From: Methyloversatilis sp.
GTDB taxonomy: Bacteria > Pseudomonadota > Gammaproteobacteria > Burkholderiales > Rhodocyclaceae
Reading direction: 5' to 3'
Assembly (NCBI GenBank): GCA_017984755.1
Contig: JAGNYW010000028.1
Span: 4,650-40,388, forward strand
Length of the DNA: 35,739 nucleotides
Position numbers and translations under genes: made by a program. The notes under the pieces were generated by a model. That model was given only the letters and a program-made list of their open reading frames with translations, was not told where the DNA came from and did not search any database. This document shows, piece after piece, positions 32,197 through 35,739 of the stretch. Each line of letters opens with the position of its first letter. The stretch's first letter is position 1.

Positions 32197-35100
32197 ATGC
32201 CGTCCCGCTACGCCGAACTTCACTGCCTGACTCATTTCACTTTCCTGCGCGGGGCATCCGCACCGGACGAACTGGTCACGCGTGCGGCCGGGCTGGGCTA
32301 CGCGGCGCTTGCCATTACCGACGAATGTTCGCTGGCCGGCGTGGTGCGTGCCCATCTGGCCTGGCGCGCCCTGCCCGAGCCACGCATGCAGCTGATCATC
32401 GGCAGCGAGGTGCAGTTGGTCGATGGACCGAAACTGGTGCTGCTGGCATGCGACCGCGACGGTTACGGCAATTTGTCCGAGCTCATCACGCTGGGACGCA
32501 TGCGTGCCGGAAAGGGTCAATACCGGCTGACGCGCGCCGACCTCGAAGGCGGGCTGGACGGATGCGTCGCGCTGCTGATCCCGGACAACGCAGCCGCTGC
32601 GCCGCCGGACACCCTGCACGAACAGGCCTGCTGGCTCGGTGCGCGCTTCACCGGCCGGGCATGGCTGGCGGTCGAACTGCATCTCGGGCCGGACGATGCC
32701 GGCACGCTGCAGCGGCTGCAGACGGCAGGCGCGGCCAGCGGGCTGCCGCTGTGCGCCGCCGGCGACGTACACATGCATGTGCGCCGTCGGCGCCGGCTGC
32801 AGGACACGATGACCGCGATACGTGTCGGGCGCCCCCTCGCGGACTGCGGCTACGCGCTGCACGCCAACGGCGAGCGCCACCTGCGTCTGCCGCACAAGCT
32901 GGCCGCCATCCATCCGGCTGCGCTGCTGGACGAAACACTGAGGGTGGCTGCGCAATGCGGTTTCTCGCTCGACGCACTGCGCTACGAATATCCGGAGGAA
33001 ATCTCACCGCCCGGCCACACCACCACCTCCTGGCTGCGCTACCTGACCGAGCGCGGCTACACCGAACGCTGCGCGCAGATCCGTCGCATCGTTGCGCAGG
33101 ACGACGCCACCTTCGTGCGCAAGGCGGAAGAAATGCGTGCGCAGATCGAGACCGAACTCGCGCTGATCGCCGAGCTGCAGTACGAGCCCTACTTCCTGAC
33201 CGTGTACGACATCGTGGCCTGGGCACGCGCACAGGGCATCCTGTGCCAGGGCCGCGGATCGGCCGCCAATTCGGCTGTGTGCTACTGCATCGGCATCACC
33301 GAGGTCGACCCATGGCGCGCCAACATGCTGTTCGGCCGCTTCATTTCGCGCGAACGCAACGAGGCGCCCGACATCGATGTCGACTTCGAGCACGAGCGGC
33401 GCGAAGAAGTCATCCAGTACATATATGGCAAATACGGTCGCGACCGCGCCGCGCTGGCCGCCAGCCTCACCACCTACCGGCCACGTTCGGCGCTGCGCGA
33501 CGTCGGCCGCGCGCTCGGCTTCGGCGACGATGCACTGGACCGGCTCACGCGCGGTCACATGTGGTGGGACGGCGGCCGCGTGCGGGAAGACCGCCTGATC
33601 GAAGCCGGCTTCCGGCCCGAAGCCCCGCGCGTGCAACGGCTGCTCGAACTGTCGAACGAACTGATCGGCGCGCCGCGCCACCTGTCGCAGCACGTCGGCG
33701 GTTTCGTCATCGCGCGCGGCCGGCTGTCGCGGCTGGTACCGATCGAGAACGCGCGCATGGCAGACCGCTGCGTCATCCAGTGGGACAAGGACGACCTCGA
33801 AGCGCTCGGTCTGATGAAGGTGGACGTGCTCGCCCTGGGCATGCTTACCGCCCTCCGGAAATCCCTCGATGCGCTGGCTGCTTTCGAAGACCGGGCCTTC
33901 GGCGCAGACACGGCGGATCAGTCATCGACTGGAGCCCGTCCGTTCTTGTCCGTTGTTCCCGTGTCATCCGTGGCGAAGAAAGTCCCGCGCGCCCTCGCCG
34001 ACATCCCGCACGAAGACCCCGCCACCTACGACATGCTGTGCCGCGGCGAATCGACCGGCGTATTCCAGGTCGAATCACGCGCGCAGATGAACATGCTGCC
34101 GCGGCTGCGCCCGCGCCGTTACTACGATCTGGTGATACAGGTGGCCATCGTGCGGCCCGGCCCGATACAGGGCGGCATGGTGCATCCGTATCTGGCGCGC
34201 CGCCACCTGCCGCCGGAACGCATCGATTACCCGTCGGACGAACTGCGCCCGGTGCTGGCGCGCACGCTGGGCGTACCCATCTTTCAGGAACAGGTGATGC
34301 AGCTGGCCATGGTGGCGGCTGACTTCACACCGGGCGAAGCCGACCAGATGCGCCGCTCCATGGCCGCCTGGCGGCAGCGCGGCACGATGGAGAAGTTTCA
34401 GCAGAAGCTGACCGACGGCCTGCTGAAGAAAGGCTACACACCGGAATTCGCCGAGCGGATCTACCGCCAGATCGAAGGATTTTCCGGCTACGGCTTTCCC
34501 GAGTCGCATGCCGCCAGCTTTGCACTGCTGGTGTATCTCTCCTCCTGGCTCAAGTGCCACCATCCGGCAGCTTTCCTGTGCGGCCTGCTGAACAGTCAGC
34601 CCATGGGTTTCTACGCGCCCGCGCAACTGATCGCGGACGCGCGCGCGCGCGGCGTCGGGGTCAGACCCACCGACGTGACGGTGAGTCGATGGGACTGCGT
34701 GCTGGAAGCTGCAGACGGGCAGTCACCGGCGGCCGGGCCGGTGGTGCGGCTGGGTCTGCGCATGGCGAAAGGCGTGGCGCAGACAGTGGCACAGCGCATC
34801 GAAACCGCGCGCGCGCGGAAGAAATTCGCCGACATCGACGATCTGGCCCGGCGCGCCGGGCTGGATGCACACACGCTGCGTCTGCTGGCCGCCGCCGGCG
34901 CACTGAAGTCGCTGGCCGGCAACCGGCATCAGGCCCACTGGCAGGCAGCAGCGCGGCGGCCGGATGCCCTGCTGCGCGACGCACCGGTGCATGAGCCGGT
35001 ACTTGCACTGAGTGCTCCGCTCGAAGGCGAGGACATCGTCGCCGACTACGCCAGCCTGGGCTTCACGCTGGGCCGACATCCGCTGGCGCTGCTGCGCGGT

Positions 35101-35439
35101 ACACTTGCCGCACAGCGATTCATCACCGCCGCCGAACTGTGCAGCCTGCCCGACCGGGCGCTGGCGCGCGCCGCCGGCATCGTGACCTGCCGCCAGCGGC
35201 CGGGCACGGCCAGCGGCGTCATGTTCGTCACGGTCGAAGACGAGACCGGACTGGCCAACATCATCGTGCACAAGGACATCCAGGAGAAACAGCGCAGCGA
35301 AGCGCTGGGCGCCACCCTGCTCGGCATCTACGGCCAGGTGTCGCGCGAAGGCGAGGTGATCCACCTGATCGCCCGCCGGCTGGTCGACCGTTCTGCCCTG
35401 CTCGGTGATCTCACGCCGCGCAGCCGGGATTTTCACTGA
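32197..35439 (+). CDS. dnaE2: Error-prone DNA polymerase III alpha subunit DnaE2 (ImuC)
   Basis: 1080-residue C-family polymerase used in SOS mutagenesis and damage tolerance. The PHP domain opens AELHCLTHFTFLRGASAPDE and ITDECSLAGVVRAH, text typical of DnaE2 rather than replicative DnaE. Palm-domain catalytic aspartates are in PDIDVDFEHERRE (Asp392/394/396) and MKVDVLALGMLT (Asp543). An OB-fold follows near the C-terminus (VTCRQRPGTASGVMFVTVED). The ATG at 32197 is chosen because it gives the family start; the open frame reaches 32110 but runs through the SOS box. About 30 extra residues lie at 570-598, with codons unlike the rest. ImuA and ImuB genes, the usual partners, are not adjacent. 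Confidence 0.93.
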   Translation: MPSRYAELHCLTHFTFLRGASAPDELVTRAAGLGYAALAITDECSLAGVVRAHLAWRALPEPRMQLIIGSEVQLVDGPKLVLLACDRDGYGNLSELITLGRMRAGKGQYRLTRADLEGGLDGCVALLIPDNAAAAPPDTLHEQACWLGARFTGRAWLAVELHLGPDDAGTLQRLQTAGAASGLPLCAAGDVHMHVRRRRRLQDTMTAIRVGRPLADCGYALHANGERHLRLPHKLAAIHPAALLDETLRVAAQCGFSLDALRYEYPEEISPPGHTTTSWLRYLTERGYTERCAQIRRIVAQDDATFVRKAEEMRAQIETELALIAELQYEPYFLTVYDIVAWARAQGILCQGRGSAANSAVCYCIGITEVDPWRANMLFGRFISRERNEAPDIDVDFEHERREEVIQYIYGKYGRDRAALAASLTTYRPRSALRDVGRALGFGDDALDRLTRGHMWWDGGRVREDRLIEAGFRPEAPRVQRLLELSNELIGAPRHLSQHVGGFVIARGRLSRLVPIENARMADRCVIQWDKDDLEALGLMKVDVLALGMLTALRKSLDALAAFEDRAFGADTADQSSTGARPFLSVVPVSSVAKKVPRALADIPHEDPATYDMLCRGESTGVFQVESRAQMNMLPRLRPRRYYDLVIQVAIVRPGPIQGGMVHPYLARRHLPPERIDYPSDELRPVLARTLGVPIFQEQVMQLAMVAADFTPGEADQMRRSMAAWRQRGTMEKFQQKLTDGLLKKGYTPEFAERIYRQIEGFSGYGFPESHAASFALLVYLSSWLKCHHPAAFLCGLLNSQPMGFYAPAQLIADARARGVGVRPTDVTVSRWDCVLEAADGQSPAAGPVVRLGLRMAKGVAQTVAQRIETARARKKFADIDDLARRAGLDAHTLRLLAAAGALKSLAGNRHQAHWQAAARRPDALLRDAPVHEPVLALSAPLEGEDIVADYASLGFTLGRHPLALLRGTLAAQRFITAAELCSLPDRALARAAGIVTCRQRPGTASGVMFVTVEDETGLANIIVHKDIQEKQRSEALGATLLGIYGQVSREGEVIHLIARRLVDRSALLGDLTPRSRDFH
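33904..33990 (+). repeat. Probable dispersed-repeat insertion inside dnaE2, in frame
   Basis: Between the conserved MLTALRKSLDAL and LADIPHEDPATYDML segments, where DnaE2 usually has only a short linker, about 30 residues are added (from TADQSSTG to SSVAKKVP). The codons (TCA, ACT, TTG, GTT, GTT, TCC) break the strong G/C third-position habit of the gene. The complement of 33955-33979 contains CCACGGATGACACGGGAAC, which resembles the CCACGGATGAACACGGAT-type interspersed repeats I recall from many bacterial genomes. No second copy is seen in this window. Confidence 0.45.
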
Positions 35440-35719
35440 GCAGCGCATCGCCATGCGTGCGCGATATGACCAGGGCACCGAAATCATCGCGGCCAGACAA
35501 CACTGACCCGATGTCGACACGCCCCGCTGCAGGCCGACGGGGCGAATGGCCTGCGCCCCCCCGGACACTTCCCCACACGGCCAGGGGCCGACTCCCAATA
35601 TGAATGAATGATTAAAGTATCAAGCCGGCCAACCGCTAATTCACCGACGGATGAAGGGTTATTACCCTTCGTTCCTTTCCGCAACGAACAAGGCATTTGC
35701 ACGGGGGAGAAAGAAAAAA
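35440..35719 (+). promoter_or_regulatory. Upstream region of the right-edge gene, with hairpins
   Basis: GCCCCG (35521-35526) and CGGGGC (35538-35543) form an inverted repeat without a T run. Further on, GAAGGGT-TATT-ACCCTTC (35653-35670) is a perfect 7-base hairpin in an AT-richer stretch, about 50 bases before the next start codon. It could be an operator or a leader structure. No confident promoter is seen. Confidence 0.35.
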
Positions 35720-35739
35720 ATGTTCGACTTGCCATCCGG
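35720..35739 (+). CDS. Start of an unidentified gene, cut by window edge
   Basis: An ATG at 35720 with a strong GGGGGAG (35703-35709) ten bases upstream, followed by MFDLPS before the sequence ends. The ribosome site and the structured leader suggest a real gene. Six codons are too few to identify it. Confidence 0.4.

Noticed and set aside
32197-35439. Replicative DnaE1
   Set aside because: Length of 1080 residues, the AELHCLTHFTFLRGAS opening and the LexA box point to DnaE2/ImuC.
35521-35543. GCCCCG/CGGGGC inverted repeat after dnaE2 as an intrinsic terminator
   Set aside because: The stem has an 11-base loop and is not followed by a T run.

Overview
The window reads as chromosomal DNA of a GC-rich facultative methylotroph in the Betaproteobacteria. 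The left end carries a serine-cycle C1 assimilation cluster (mtkA, glyA, sgaA, hprA, mtdA, fch). The rest has typical beta/gammaproteobacterial synteny: pyrG-kdsA-eno-ftsB, and suhB divergent from trmJ-cysE-iscR followed by the ISC operon. A Methyloversatilis-like Rhodocyclales organism is my best guess, but this is inference from gene content and order, not from any search. I see no rRNA, tRNA, CRISPR array, prophage or transposase gene.

Layout. (1) 1-6600: mtkA runs leftward off the window. It is divergent from glyA-sgaA-hprA-mtdA-fch, with a 269-base intergenic region holding nested inverted repeats. A terminator-like double hairpin sits inside the cluster between sgaA and hprA, and a strong terminator follows fch. 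(2) 6600-9200: an unknown 88-residue protein, a gamma-carbonic-anhydrase-like hexapeptide protein, a small membrane protein, a SIMPL-domain periplasmic protein and an NlpC/P60 lipoprotein. (3) 9245-13404, minus strand: pyrG-kdsA-eno-ftsB. (4) 13597-22072, minus strand: trmJ, cysE, then iscR, a second cysteine desulfurase, iscS, iscU, iscA, hscB, hscA, fdx and iscX. Three sequences resembling type-1 IscR boxes lie here: two before iscR and one before cysE. (5) 22325-26185, plus strand: suhB, mutS and a small membrane protein. (6) 26631-31476, minus strand: the stress-associated trio yeaG (PrkA kinase), yeaH (VWA protein) and spoVR/ycgB. (7) 31477-35739: a 700-base region with little coding evidence, then an SOS-boxed dnaE2 (imuC) with no imuA/imuB beside it, and the first codons of another gene at the right edge.

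How the genes work together. MtdA and Fch interconvert methylene-, methenyl- and formyl-H4F. GlyA joins methylene-H4F to glycine to make serine. SgaA transaminates serine with glyoxylate, HprA reduces hydroxypyruvate to glycerate, and MtkA is one subunit of the malate-CoA ligase that feeds malyl-CoA cleavage. CysE makes O-acetylserine for cysteine, whose sulfur the two desulfurases release for IscU-centred Fe-S assembly. IscR is expected to adjust this to Fe-S demand.

Nothing here looks like a wholly new multi-gene system. The points most worth a second look are the IscR-like box before cysE, the extra desulfurase inside the isc operon, the hairpins that split the serine-cycle cluster, and a dispersed-repeat-like in-frame insertion in the orphan dnaE2.
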